The translations under genes and the position numbers were made by a program. Shown one piece after another: positions 34,796-46,510 of a stretch of DNA of 64,000 bases (its first letter is position 1; each line of letters starts with the position of its first letter). The stretch spans positions 109,452,406 to 109,516,405 of the forward strand of contig NC_081415.1 of the NCBI RefSeq assembly GCF_030272615.1, written 5' to 3'. The notes under the pieces were generated by a model that searched no databases, was not told the DNA's origin, and worked only from the letters and a program-made list of their open reading frames with translations. This stretch comes from Cryptomeria japonica (Eukaryota; Streptophyta; Pinopsida; Cupressales; Cupressaceae).

Positions 34796-35945
34796 TGTTG
34801 AGTCATAATATGGTGTGTTAATTTAGCTAAATAAGGGAACCAATATTGTATTAGGTTTAATTCTATGATGAAAGTTGAAGCTTGTTAGAGATAGGGGATT
34901 TGTAGCAGTTGGCTTATAGGGTTATGTCACAATCCCATGAAGGTCCTTGTAAACCGTTAATGTCAGTAGACATGAGACTGTTATGTAATGAATTGGATCA
35001 CCTAAACTTAGAAGTTCTGTAACCAATGAATCAATTGACTCAAGTGTATGTTAATTATCTTATGATGGTCATTTATGACTATTATTCTTAGTAGACATTA
35101 AGCAGTTCGCTAGATAGTTGGTTAGTAAACTAGTGAGTTAGTTGGCTCAAGTGTATTCTATTTATCATATGATGGTCGTTAATAACCATTATTGTTAGTA
35201 CACATTAAGTAGATGGCTTGTTTAGATGGTTGGTAACTAGTGAGTTTGTTGAGCTCAAGAATTGGATGTACAAGTCAAGCAAGGGAGGTGAACACTAACA
35301 ATGCATTGGTGCTTGCAATATTAAAACCTTGGCCAAGATGGTGATGCTTTATTGAAGTGATTGTTAGATCACATGAACTAGATACACCTACTAGTCAGAT
35401 GGTCATTGTAGTTAGGGGTTACCTATAGTGTGTGACTGACTAGTTGCATGTAGGTTTTGAACGCCAAGATCAGATGGCCAAATGTAAAAGAGACCCAATC
35501 CTTAGAATGCACCCTCATGAAGGGTTGGGTCTCTTCCAATTGGAAGGGACATTTGAGACTGGCAAGTCTATGATTGAATGGAGAAGCCCTTGATGATGCT
35601 CTCCCTATTCCAAACTATGTCGAGGCTTGATACAAAAAGTTTTAGTTGGAAAGTTAAATGAATTGTAACCTCTGAACCTTTATCTCTTCCCTCAAAAATG
35701 AAACTTGCCATTTGAATTCCTTTCTCATATTGATTAGCTTAATAATATATGTTCAATGTTTTTTATCGTTAAAAGATTACCTTCCTTTTAGATAAATTAG
35801 TTAGATTCTTATTATGTTGAAGAACATTTAGTTAATTTTCTCCTTCAACTGAAGTAGTTATGTTTTATTTTGAAATGCTCAATTATTTATCTTAATATAG
35901 ATGACAATTTATTTTCTTTAAGTATAGAATTAATGGAATATTACA
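34796..35945 (+). mobile_element. Copia-like LTR, probably truncated or solo
   Basis: A likely LTR from TGTTGAGTCA to ATATTACA. It is followed within three bases by TGGTATGAGAGCAACC (35948), close to the initiator-Met primer-binding site of Copia elements. The A/T-rich 3' part is typical of Copia LTRs. No matching duplication is seen and no second LTR was found, so the left end is uncertain. Only about 100 bp of possible interior follow. Confidence 0.55.
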
Positions 35946-35999
35946 TATGGTATGAGAGCAACCAAGTTCGACATTGAACCTCGGGCTTTCCACCTATAA

Positions 36000-36039
36000 A
36001 CAAAACTATATACATATGCAGGCGCACCATGGTTGAGAT
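36000..36039 (+). repeat. 40-bp exact direct repeat, second copy
   Basis: Identical to 30901-30940 over 40 bp, starting acaaaactat and ending ggttgagat. A shortened, diverged echo follows at once (36043-36069). Flanks differ, so it is not simply a longer duplication. Confidence 0.85.
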
Positions 36040-36572
36040 AATATGCAGGTGCACTATATACAAAACTATACTCGCAAGTAAATCTTGTATTCAAATCCAC
36101 AATATGAAACATAGAGTTTTACTGGAAGAACACAAGTAACCTTATCTCCTTTAGATAATATCACAAGCAACTGCCTACAGAAAGATGCAGTAATCCACAA
36201 CATATACACAAAGGAAAGACAACTGATTATATTATATATGTTCACAAAATGGTACAATAGTAAGCCTGAGGCTATATTCTACTTCTTCTCTAATGATCCT
36301 TATTGTTACAAAAGTTCCTTCATTTATATGAGGGTATACATTGTCACCAAGCATCGTGGCTTTTCAACACATAACTATTAATTATCACTTTTGTTAACAA
36401 ACTAGGAGATAAACAAGTTCAACATTCCTATGTGTTCAATGTACTTATCATCTTTATACATTAGAACACCATTTTTTAGTGTCCTCATGTCACCTTCTGT
36501 CTGGAAATGATTGGATAGAATATGGTTAACATAAAGTGACAATTCTTTGTCCCGATCCAACTCTGCTATTAC

Positions 36573-39544
36573 TCAATTCTTCTCATCACTAAACTCTTGT
36601 TTCCATTGTTCCAATGATACTAACTCACCATTACTGTAAAAAGAGGGCACCCTAGGGGTATTCCCATCATCCAGCTTCTGAAGCTCTTTCCTTAATTGAT
36701 TTGCCAATTCATCATGGGACTTCAAGTAAGCCTCTGCTTCAATTTTCTCACCTAGATTCATTAGACTATTGTCATTCATCATGCCTTCCAACCGAGACCT
36801 GACCCTTTCATGCTCTTTCAAAGCTTTGACTATTCTAGTGTATGTCTTCCAATAGATTTCTGCAACCTGCACCATACTTTTGAATCTATGCTCAATGACC
36901 TCGAGAACTAACTTATCCATCTTTTGTTGTTCCTTTTTTACTTGCCGATATATGTCTTTTCAGACCTGTTCCTCCAATACATAGCATCTGTCAAGGCATC
37001 AATGGCATCTCTGTCAACATCATATGTCATCCTTGTTTGACTGGTACCTATATCAATCTGAAGCAATCTTTCTTGCAACCTTTGTTTTTCTTCATCGATT
37101 TTCTCATATAGGATTTTGTATGTAGAATTTTCTCAGGCCAGAAATTCTATCTGATCTTGGTTCAGTTTAGCAACATCCAAATTTAGTTTGGCAGTTGTTC
37201 TAGGGTCAATCTTTCCAACTTGCTACACCATCAAATGTCCAAAAGCTTCTTTTGTATCAACCAGTATAGGTCTTTTATCTTTGGGATAGATAGCCCACTC
37301 TAGAAGAGCCTTCTGATCTAGATCATATCCTGATCCTCTAAAGAGTTTATCAATCTCTTTTGGCATCATTTCCTTACTTGGGTCCTATTTCTTGAGGAAT
37401 CCATCAAACAACAAGGCAAAGTTCATGTCTCATCTAGAGTATAATAGCACACCAGCTTCCTTAAGCAACTATCTTCCCTTCTCAAGTGTTATTTCTCTCA
37501 TCACAAGATCCATCTCCTCTTGTAACTTTTGAAGTTGTTGCTCTTCTTCACTATTTCTCATGTTATTCCTAATTTGAGATCCTTTATGTTGATAGAGGAA
37601 TGCGGTGAACTCCTTGGAAGCAATGAAGTCACTATCAGCAATGAAATCCTCATGCTCCAGGAATCAGATGTCAGCCACTTCTCAGGCATTCATTTGTCTT
37701 GTTGCCAAGTCTATCGGTGTATCCTCTACATAACCAAGGGGTAATCCTCTTGAGGAGTGAATGGAATGATGCCAGATGTGGAAGTAGGAGAGATATGAGC
37801 CAAAGGATCTGTATTCCTAATAGTATCAATTTGATCCCTAAAAACATGAGCTAGGACTCCCTCAAATATTTTCAATTCATGCTCCATAAGTTTGTTGGCC
37901 AACTCCAAGGGGTCTTCAATATTTTGTAGCATGTTCTCATCCATTTTCCTTCTAAAAAGCTTCCAATTATAAGCCTGCATTGCTTTCTCAAACTTTATTC
38001 GCTTCACTTTGGCCTCTTCTCTGCCAATGTTCTTAATGAGGTCCCCTGATAAGTAAGATTTATGCTCTCCAGCCTTCAGCTTTTGTGATGACTGGGCTAT
38101 CCTTATGTATCCTTCAAGATCAAAATTGGGCCTTGGATCCCCCATAGCCATGCCATAATAATCCAATTTTGTCTGCAGCAGGCCATAACTCTTTGAACTT
38201 TTCACAATAAAATCTAAAAATACTAACAACCCAGGTACAATTGATTGTTTCCCATGTCTTGTTAGATGTTCTGTACTCACTATTGACAGTTGCCTCACAA
38301 TTTCCAGACAAGCCACTCTATTAGGGACTGTAAGTGGTAGTAAGTATGGTATCCCTTCGAACCCGTATACCCTGACTTGTGTGCAGTCTGAAAAACAATA
38401 CCAATCTCCCCAATTGTGTTCAATTGAGGGATCTTCAGTGAAATCTTTGAGCCTCTAGTGCAAGGGCATGATCACATGGGCATCCCAACAGTCTATATAA
38501 TGGATTGACAAAGAACTCCTCAAAATGCCAATATTGATTATTCACATACCTCCGGCCCCATGAAGAAACCCATAGTTGCACTAGTTTTCTCATCCCAAGA
38601 TTGTCATATGTCCTGACACATAACTCTTCTGGCCATAACCCTTCATCTTGGCCCACATACAATATCATATTCATAAGTAAGGAATAATGCTTGAAATGAA
38701 CATTGATGACATCCCCCTTTAACTTTTCTAACCCATGATTCAAAACCTCAACCAAATAAGGAGAAAAATCAAAGAAGCGGGAGTCCTCAGACTGCAAATC
38801 AGCACAAATGACCATGGCTGCAATATCCATCAAAGGATGGGCTTTTATCCCTAGCACTTGGGCAACATAGTAATAGGTATACTTGAAATATGGATGGAAA
38901 GAGTTGACATCATAGGGAGCTTTGTCATCCTGACCTAGTGCTACTAAGGACCCTGCATTCCTAGGTCTATGTACAGGGAGTCTCCACGTTTTATAAATGT
39001 GCTCTAGGTTAAAATATTCACTTGTTAACTTCTTGAGGTCAATCAATTCTTCAAATCCCCAATCCAACTCAAACACGATGTCAATAACCTCCTTTGTAAT
39101 TGCAATAATTGGCTCACCCATGTAGCTTTATATGGTCCTAGTTTTAGGGTCATAATTGTTTGCCAATGCCTTCATGAGATCCACATTCATGAATACATTA
39201 GCCACAACTAACCTTCCTAAGTTCAATCACCATAAATTGTTGATAGGTTGAGGGGCAACTCTTATGTTGTACCCATATATGAATAATTCACACCCTCTCA
39301 ATTCTATCCATATGTCTCCAAGATCCTCAAACCGGTCCTCCAAGCCTTCCTCATTAGCTCTAATCTTTTTGGACCTCGAACTAGATGATGGGCACTGGTC
39401 AATCAGGTCCTGGGCCAAAGAATGCCCTTCCCTTTTCTGTCTTTTAGGTTTTTCTTCTGCACCGATAGGTTTTTTTCCCTTTCTGGTCTTATTAGTTTTA
39501 GATGATGATTCCATTTGAATTTTAAAAAAGAGGTCTGTGTGCAA
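36573..39544 (-). pseudogene. Long decayed frame of unknown function
   Basis: I do not recognise this protein. On the minus strand about 970 codons can be followed from 39544 to 36573, with ten or so stops. Segments: a basic, Ser/Lys-rich start (39544-39227); a folded-looking region at 39121-38435 beginning G-E-P-I-I-A-I-T-K-E-V-I-D-I-V-F, with many Trp/Tyr; another at 38316-37726; and a coiled-coil-like C terminus (37560-36573, runs of E, K, L and Q). No introns are apparent. It resembles in plan the unknown frame of element C (43343-46510), including an I-(T/N)-K-E-(V/A)-I motif. A plant mobile-domain or transposon-associated protein is possible but unproven. Confidence 0.5.
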
Positions 39545-39869
39545 ACAACTTACTTGGAATTACTGAGCTTTATTTGTGAATTCGCCCAATTCTTACTTTC
39601 AGTTCGTCACCTATGAATTCCTTAATGATGTGTCCTTTGATGTTGATCCACTACTTATGTCATATTTAATCAATTAGTAATGGTGGTTTGGACAATGGTC
39701 ACTCGGGCACATGTTTGAATTTAATGGCAATGTGACCTTCCCTGGGATTTGTTTTTGATTTTCCATGCGGCAATCAATAATCATTTTGATGAGGATATGT
39801 CTTTCGATCATTTGTTTCTTTAGTCCATCGATCTCTTTGTTTCTATCGACAATACTTTTGTTTCGAATA

Positions 39870-40480
39870 TTACTTCGATCAAGTATTTTTTCCCTTCATC
39901 AAAATACTATATTCGGTCAGTATGGCTGTCTCCTCATCAAAACATATATGATATCCATTGGATCTTATGTCAAAGAAACCTTGGGCTTTGGTGTCCTTTA
40001 TTTTTCCATCAAAATACTTCTTTTATTGACATCACTATGGCCCATCGATGAATGAGTCTATTATCTCACCGAAGCTTTTCTTTATTTTCCCTTATCGTTC
40101 TTCACCGATAAAGTTACATTGACAAAACCACGCATATTGAGAAAATGCCTTTTAACCTCCTTGAAACCTGTATCTACATCGATATCTTTTATCAATGTAG
40201 CTTCCTTTTGTCTGATTGATATTATTCTTTCGATGAAAATGCTCCTTTCAGTGGGTCCTTTTTATGTTGCACCGATAGTATTATTTCCTCGATAACTTCA
40301 ACTGTCAATGAAGACCCTCCCTTCTTTCTTTGATATCTTTTGTCGATGAAGTTATTATCTTTGGTGAGTCCTTTCTAGAATTCATCAGTGTTTCCTTCCT
40401 TTGATGGCTCTTTTATATCGATGAGACATCAATGGGTCTCATCGATTCAAATTCAAAAGGTATCGATGAGACCCAATGAT
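39870..40480 (-). repeat. Right arm of the long inverted repeat
   Basis: Reverse complement of the left arm (33190-34060), with point differences and without its internal tandem duplication. The two arms enclose about 5.8 kb, including the unknown minus-strand frame and a Copia-like LTR. This suggests a transposon with long terminal inverted repeats, though no target duplication was found. Confidence 0.7.
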
Positions 40481-40520
40481 GTCTCATCGATATAAAAGAG
40501 CCATCAAAGGAAGGAAACAC
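40388..40520. repeat. 59-bp near-perfect hairpin
   Basis: Arms 40388-40446 and 40462-40520 are reverse complements with a single mismatch, separated by a 15-bp loop. Each arm itself contains a smaller palindrome-like pair built on atcgatgagac/gtctcatcgat. It lies about 260 bp inside the 3' CACTA terminus. Confidence 0.92.
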
Positions 40521-40560
40521 CGACATCGATAATAATTTTTTTTTTGATAAAAATGATCAT

Positions 40561-40579
40561 CGTTGGAATTATGACGAAT
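40561..40579 (-). repeat. 3' subterminal repeat of CACTA element
   Basis: Reverse complement reads attcgtcataattccaacg, matching the 5' subterminal motifs at 8228 and 8319. The mirrored orientation supports these being the two ends of one element. Confidence 0.6.
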
Positions 40580-40764
40580 ACCAAGCTTAAGACCGATGAT
40601 TTAATTAGTGGACATACAGCGTCGGCAGAGTCCATTGGATTGTCGTATTTTCGACGGGCATGGCATCATCGACCAATCCGACGCTGAGTTTTCAACGATT
40701 GATTTTGTCAGCACTCCAATGAAAATTCATCACAAATCCGACAAACGACCGTGGAAAATCCACT

Positions 40765-40779
40765 CTGAATGTACTAGTG
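40765..40779 (-). repeat. 3' terminal inverted repeat of CACTA element
   Basis: Ends …GTACTAGTG, so the inverted reading is CACTAGTACATTCAG. It is followed by GGA (40780-40782), the same 3-bp duplication as at 8132-8134. Confidence 0.8.
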
Positions 40780-40782
40780 GGA

Positions 40783-41867
40783 GATTAACAATTAGTATGA
40801 GATACAAGGTGACACAAAATGTCAAGAGTCACAAGAAGGTGCTCCGATAGTGATAGTAGATCGATACAGGAAACTGATATGTGCAGGATGTTATCAGCAT
40901 GAATGCTAATAGGTACTTGTAGGTTTTGTAAGACAATGAGGTTGGAGATCATTGCAATAGCCCCTGCAACATGAAATGTGAAGCTACGTCTCAGGTGGTG
41001 TTGATGAAGACCTGAATGACATATGTTGGCTCGGTGGTTAATTATGTAGGCATGCATATTTTTGGGCCAATCCATTTAATTTATGGCATGGTGATGTCAC
41101 TGTATGGCATTATGTCGATTTGGGATTATGTCATAGGTTGTGGTGGATATGATGAAGCTAAAGATCATCAGATGATCACATATGCACAGTTCAACCAGTA
41201 TATGAAGATGATTGGAGTCCCAGTACTGGACCTGACCGGACATGAGGACCTGAGATGCATGACTCAGGGGGAGTTCAAGTGCTTATGATGTAGAGCTGAC
41301 ATGCTTGGACTTGTAAGTATAAGTGTATTGACTACCCAAACTGTAGATGTTGCAAATTGCAATAGGTTTACCCAAGATAATCTCATGGTTATGGGTATCT
41401 ACTTGTCATTTTGGTTGGTTGTATTCACAGTACATTCACATTTGATTCTAAATAAATTTGGGATCAAATCGAAGGTGATGCAGTTTGACCGACACGTGAG
41501 TAGAATTCACTGACACATGATGTTTTAACAAATAATATCAGATTTGCATTCTCAATTGGTGTCAGTTGATGGTTGAGTCCTCCATCTCAAGTGTTGTGAC
41601 TTGAGAAAATGTAACAAGTGGTATCAAAGGAGGAGATGCATCCAATGAAGATAAAGGGGGAAAAAGAATTCTGTCAGTGACCGGTATATACAAGGAGGAA
41701 TGATATCTTGACAGTTCCCTTTGCCATTGTTGTCAAAGAGGGAGAAAGATTTTGTAGTATATCACATACTACATGTGTGAGAAACCATTGGATCATATAA
41801 AGGAGGAGAGAGATTATTTAGTATGTCAGATACTACATGAGTTGACATCAATTCCAAAGGGGTTGAT
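40783..41867 (+). mobile_element. Family-B interior, 3' part
   Basis: Sequence between the CACTA duplication and the family-B 3' LTR. A 90-codon frame (41016-41288) shows no recognised domain, and no RT or RNase H remnant is seen. The last bases, 'ccaaaggggttgat' (41854-41867), form a purine-rich tract directly before TGTTGG of the LTR. Confidence 0.6.
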
Positions 41868-42060
41868 TGTTGGCATTGTTTTGTCATTGATGTTAACCTA
41901 TATGGGATATCTACCAGTATGAGAGATGTATGTGCAACACTGTCATGCAGGAGTACAAGATGAGATATCATTGATATCACCTTGTGTTGCAGAACACCAG
42001 TAAGGAAAGGAAGAGAATTTCATTCAGAGTAATGACTACTAGTGTCACCGATACACAAGT
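41868..42060 (+). repeat. Family-B 3' LTR, first part
   Basis: Starts TGTTGGCATTG and matches 3259-3450 of the 5' LTR. It is interrupted at caagt (42056-42060) by element C and resumes at 49328. Confidence 0.85.
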
Positions 42061-43131
42061 TGATGGACTTGAAAAGCACTGAGAGGGGGGGGTGAATCAG
42101 TGACACTAAAAGTAAAACTACTTCAAACACTAACCGCAAGATGAACTTAACAAAGATTATAAACACAATGCATGCAATCCAAAATTATATAACAACATCC
42201 ACAAAAAGTAAAGCATCCACCATAACACAAGTGTTTGTACGTGGAAAACCCAAATAGGTAAAAACCATGGTGAGATGGAACTCAAAAGTTAACTATCTGT
42301 AGTAATAAATAATTGATCAGTTAAGGTCTACAAAGTGCTCTGCTAGGAGAAAATCTTGTTAGAGATCCAAAAGCTTGATTAGAATCTTATACTCCATTTA
42401 GGGTAGTACCCTATTAGGAGTAACCTTGGTGGAGGATTTCTAAATCCAAACTAATGGATCACCCTGTTAGAGGATTTATACATTGAAGCTTGTTAGAGCT
42501 TACCCGGTTAGGGAATTTGATTCTACTATAATTGTTAGAAAATAACAAGAATGGTTTGATTTGTTCTGAGTAGCACAATACTTGCTTGATTGGATCCTTC
42601 TAAACATATTCAACACTACTCTTTTGCATACTCTACAACTTAACTCTTTTTACTTTCACACATAACACTTTCACTTATTCTACAACTTAACTCATTGCTA
42701 TGTCAATATATAGACCTTATGATTTCATGTTGGGCTTAAGAAATAATAACACAATTTCCTAGGTGCAATGTATCTAGACAAGTGATCATAACTCATCACA
42801 AAAATTACCGCCAAGCAATCGATGCTAGTAAATCATCACAAAATTATCAAATACCGGTTTGAGTAAAACATATGAACCGATGTCCTTGAATCTCTATTTG
42901 ATCTCCAGCTTGATCTTCATCTTGATGCCAACTTAGTATAAACACAGGTTGTCTCTTATGCACATACCGGTTATCACAAGCTACTGGTTAGAGATTAACC
43001 ACTAAGTATACCGATTGACAATGTAAAAAACTAAAGCTACACCAGTAGTCAATATCATCATATGTGTGTGTGTGAGTGTTTCATCAATGACAATATATGA
43101 TGAATACATTTCAATCATCATCATGCCAACA
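42061..43131 (-). repeat. 3' LTR of element C
   Basis: 1071 bp, collinear with 48263-49327. Both carry the G-rich motif with CACTGA and TCAGTG arms near the primer-binding-site end (at 42078 and 48280). By eye the LTRs are roughly 90% identical or better, with small indels near 43030 and 49030. Confidence 0.9.
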
Positions 43132-43143
43132 ATCTCCCCCTTT
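43132..43143 (-). promoter_or_regulatory. Polypurine tract of element C
   Basis: On the minus strand, AAAGGGGGAGAT abuts the TGTTGGCAT start of the 3' LTR. Confidence 0.82.
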
Positions 43144-43342
43144 GGCATTGATGGCAACACTTAGAAGAATTTACAGTAATACCGCTAAGTGTGCATACAC
43201 AACAAATTTACACATATACTCATACTCCCCCTTAATACATACATTATACAAAATTTTCAAAAACACACATACATATTTCTACTCCCCCTTTGACAACAAT
43301 GCCAAATTGAAAAAGCAATATATATATATATATATAGAAAAT

Positions 43343-46300
43343 TTATGTCAAAGTGTTTAGCAGATACACAAATAACTGAAAAACTTGAATCAAAGTTCTA
43401 GCATAAGCAATTCTCATGAAAATAACATTGTAGCTCTTCTTCAACTGTGACAAAGCATTGGTCCATGAATCCAACATGTTCTCACTATACTCGAATGTAG
43501 ACATCAACTGTGAATGGAATTCTTCCATTGAGTCCAGTGTGCAGGTTTTAGGAGTTGCTAAGATAGCTTCTGCATTTGAGTAGGCTCTTTGAAGTATGTC
43601 TACTTATGATGTGAGTAGACTCTTGAGTTCCTTGAGATACCAGAGTCTCTTTGCCTTCTCATTCTCATAGATATCCATCCTGTTATGCAAATCATCTATA
43701 GATTTTCTAAAAGCAAATATAGAGTCCTGAAGAGGGACATATGCCCTGCATATCCTTTCCATCTCTTTCTCTATTTCTATTTGTCTTTTTGAAATGTCAT
43801 AATAAAAGAAAGAAACGGTAGAGGTGGAAGCAAGATACTTTCCTCCCATTTCAATAGCTTTACTCAACAAATCTTAATTGTGCGACAGAGCCATTTTTCC
43901 ACTATCAATATCCTTTGCCAGTTTTTCTCCATACTTCTTCTTGTGACTCTTTTCAGTATAGAGTTGAGCAACATCTTCTAGTGACTTGATTTGATTAGAT
44001 GCATCTACAACTAACTGACCAAGTTTTCTAATAGGTGTAGGTAGATGTGTTGTAAATGTTTCTGGTAGAAAACCAAATAAAATATCTATTGCAGTCTGAA
44101 TTGTTTCAGCTTCAATCCTTTGGTCTTTCAGACTCTTCTTATGCACTCTAGATTGCATGACACTTGCAATCTTCATCATTTCCAATGTGCTCATGTTGTT
44201 CATATCAATAGGTTCTGAAATACTTAAAGAATCATCATCATCCTCATCAAGTTGCTTTTGCTTTGCTGGTTCAGAGGATACAACCTTAATGATTGCTTTC
44301 TTTGTATTCTTCTCTGTTTCCTTTTCAAAGGACTGTGTGACAACCTTTTCAGTACACTCCTCATTATCTTCAGTGACTGATGGAGATTGGGGTTTCTCCA
44401 GGTGTACTATTTCCAATGGATTGTCTACTTTTAGTTGAGTTGCTGGTTGCTCAACCAAGGTAACCTGTACATCAGTAATTGCAGGAGGCTCCATATCTGG
44501 TGCAATGTTGTCTCCAGATAGATCAATTGTGTCCTGAACAACATGGGTAATGGATTCATCCTTCTTCTTTACAGGATAGGCCTCATCATATTGAACAATC
44601 TCTTCTTCATCCATTTCTAGTCAATTAACATCATCAACAACATTATCCTCATTCATAGAGGATTGGATGAGTTCTTCCATTCTTTTGATTTCCCATTCTA
44701 TTCGATGGGTCTCAGTTTAAATAATTGCCCTCTTTCCACTAAGTAACTTTAGTCTTCTTGATTTGAACATAAACTAAGATTTGTATCAAGCGACTAAAGT
44801 ATTAATATCATCTTTAGAAAGTTTAGGAAAATATTATACAAATACCTCATCAATGATTTCTTTTTCTAATTTTATAGCTTCCTCCCATTTATCCAAAAGA
44901 ATTTGAGACATCCTTTTCTAGTTCATGTGGATATCTACTGTAATGACACAAATGAGTGATTACCTATTGAATACCTTTCTCTTTCTCATTTACAATGAAG
45001 GAATCAAAATGCTCTCTGACATTGTCAAACCTATTCCTTCCTAGTGTCTTCATTGTTCTTTCAAAATGTGTTTCAGGCTTGAAAGATTCTATATCAATAG
45101 GCACGGTTGCCTTTGGCACTTCCTTAACTATTTTTTCTACTCTATCGGTAACCTTCATCTTCTTAGGTTCTTCTTCAGTATCTAAACCTTCAGATTCTGG
45201 CTAGAGAATAAGTTTTCAATTTCTCTTCTTTGGTGCATTCTCCTTCTTTGTATATACTTTAGGTGTTGGTTCCTTTTTGGTTAGGAGACTCTGAGCCACC
45301 CTTGTAGTCTTTATCACTGGAGGTGAGTCAGTTTTCTTTTTCTTTCCTTTCACATTAGTAACATGAGCAGTACTGGTTTCTGCTGGTGCATCTTGGACAG
45401 CCACAATGTCCAATTTTTCCTTTTATTTGTCTTTGGGAGATACTAATAGGGTATTAGCATAACCAACCAGTAGATCATAGTTCACCTCATAACTCATGTC
45501 TTCCATCTCTTCTTCTCTTGGCTCAATTGCTTACATCAAGCAAAAGTCAATGGTGACAGTAAAGACTGTCTTTTGAAAAGTGCCTTACCACATCTTCTGG
45601 TAGTCTCATTCTCATGCTCATCTTTTTCTGAAATTCATTAAAATACTTATTCATGGCTGCAGGGAAAGTATTCTTTACAACCTTAATGTTGTTCTTTAGT
45701 TGTGAAGTGACTGGAAGGTCTTTTGATCATTCAATGTCTCCAATTCCTGGTAGAAAGTTCTAGAAATAGAAAAATAACCCAACTAATAGCTGACCATATT
45801 TGAACTTTTGACTATTGTCCTTTTTAATAGATTGCAAATTTGAAATAATTGTCTTTTGATGGATTCACAGAGATCATAATTTGCATTATCAACAATCATT
45901 ATGTGAGCTGTATGAACTGTTGCGGATGGAATACTATTAAGTCTACTAGAGTAAAATAATTTGTATCCTATCACCATTGTTGCTAGTTTCACTATAGGTT
46001 CTTTAATATTGTTAACAGAAAAGGCACGCTTATCAGAAGTAGAACCAGTTAAAGAGAATACCATGTCTTTTGAAATTCGTCTAAGAATACGTACTTCACC
46101 AATTGAGAAATAACTAATTACAGCCTGAATGGCTTCCTTATTTATTGTTTGATTTCTCTCTAAATACATATTCTCTCCATGAAATCAACTCAAAATGATT
46201 TTGTTATGCTCTTCCTTGAAATATTCAAGAAAGTAAGCGACATTATGAAAACCTTTTTTGAAAACCCTATCATACTTTGTTTCAATCTTTCCGTTCTTAT

Positions 46301-46510
46301 CACAAAGTGATTTCAACTGAGTATAAATGTATAGAGATCCTAAATCTTCTATCTTGCAGTCAATATAACTAGACAAATCACCTTTGACCAAAACTCCACT
46401 CAGAACTCATGACAATGCACTATACGACACAATTTATTCTGCCTCTATAGCTTCCATAGGCTCAGAAGTAATCATTAACCTCTCCATAGTCTTTGAAATT
46501 GATGCCATTC
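43343..46510 (-). pseudogene. Second frame of element C, unknown function
   Basis: I do not recognise this protein. On the minus strand a long decayed frame runs from about 46510 (M-A-S-I-S-K-T-M-E-R-L-M) to 43343. Segments: a compact N-terminal region with 'SLYIYTQLKSLC' (46320) and 'INKEAIQAVISYFSIGEV' (46150); a Lys/Thr/Pro-rich linker (45413-45216); the best preserved stretch, 246 codons at 44614-43874, acidic then helical; and a coiled-coil-like C terminus (43870-43343). It lies downstream of gag, where pol would be in an autonomous element. It resembles the frame at 36573-39544 in plan and in the I-x-K-E-x-I motif. Confidence 0.5.

Larger units (their letters stand above)
8135..40779 (+). 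mobile_element. CACTA (En/Spm) transposon carrying host-gene fragments
   Basis: The 5' end reads CACTAATACATTTGG and the 3' end, reverse-complemented, reads CACTAGTACATTCAG, so 12 of the first 13 bases match. GGA directly flanks both ends (8132-8134 and 40780-40782), the 3-bp duplication expected for CACTA. Inside, in the same orientation, are tnp2-type and TnpA/Transposase_24-type genes, both degraded. Later insertions include the family-A element 15095-22968, the hAT-like 11923-12818, and a Copia LTR near 34.8-35.9 kb. A PPR fragment and a CWC22 copy lie between the 5' end and the transposase, suggesting gene capture. Confidence 0.85.

Noticed and set aside
40600-40615. 'taattagtg' as an alternative CACTA 3' terminus
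   Set aside because: The following triplet does not match the 5' flank; the end at 40779 gives both a longer terminal match and an identical GGA.
5748-41867. Search for Copia RT or integrase motifs in the family-B interior
   Set aside because: No YVDD-like or integrase core phrase was found in 5748-8134 or 40783-41867 in any frame I read. Hence the element is called non-autonomous rather than merely interrupted.
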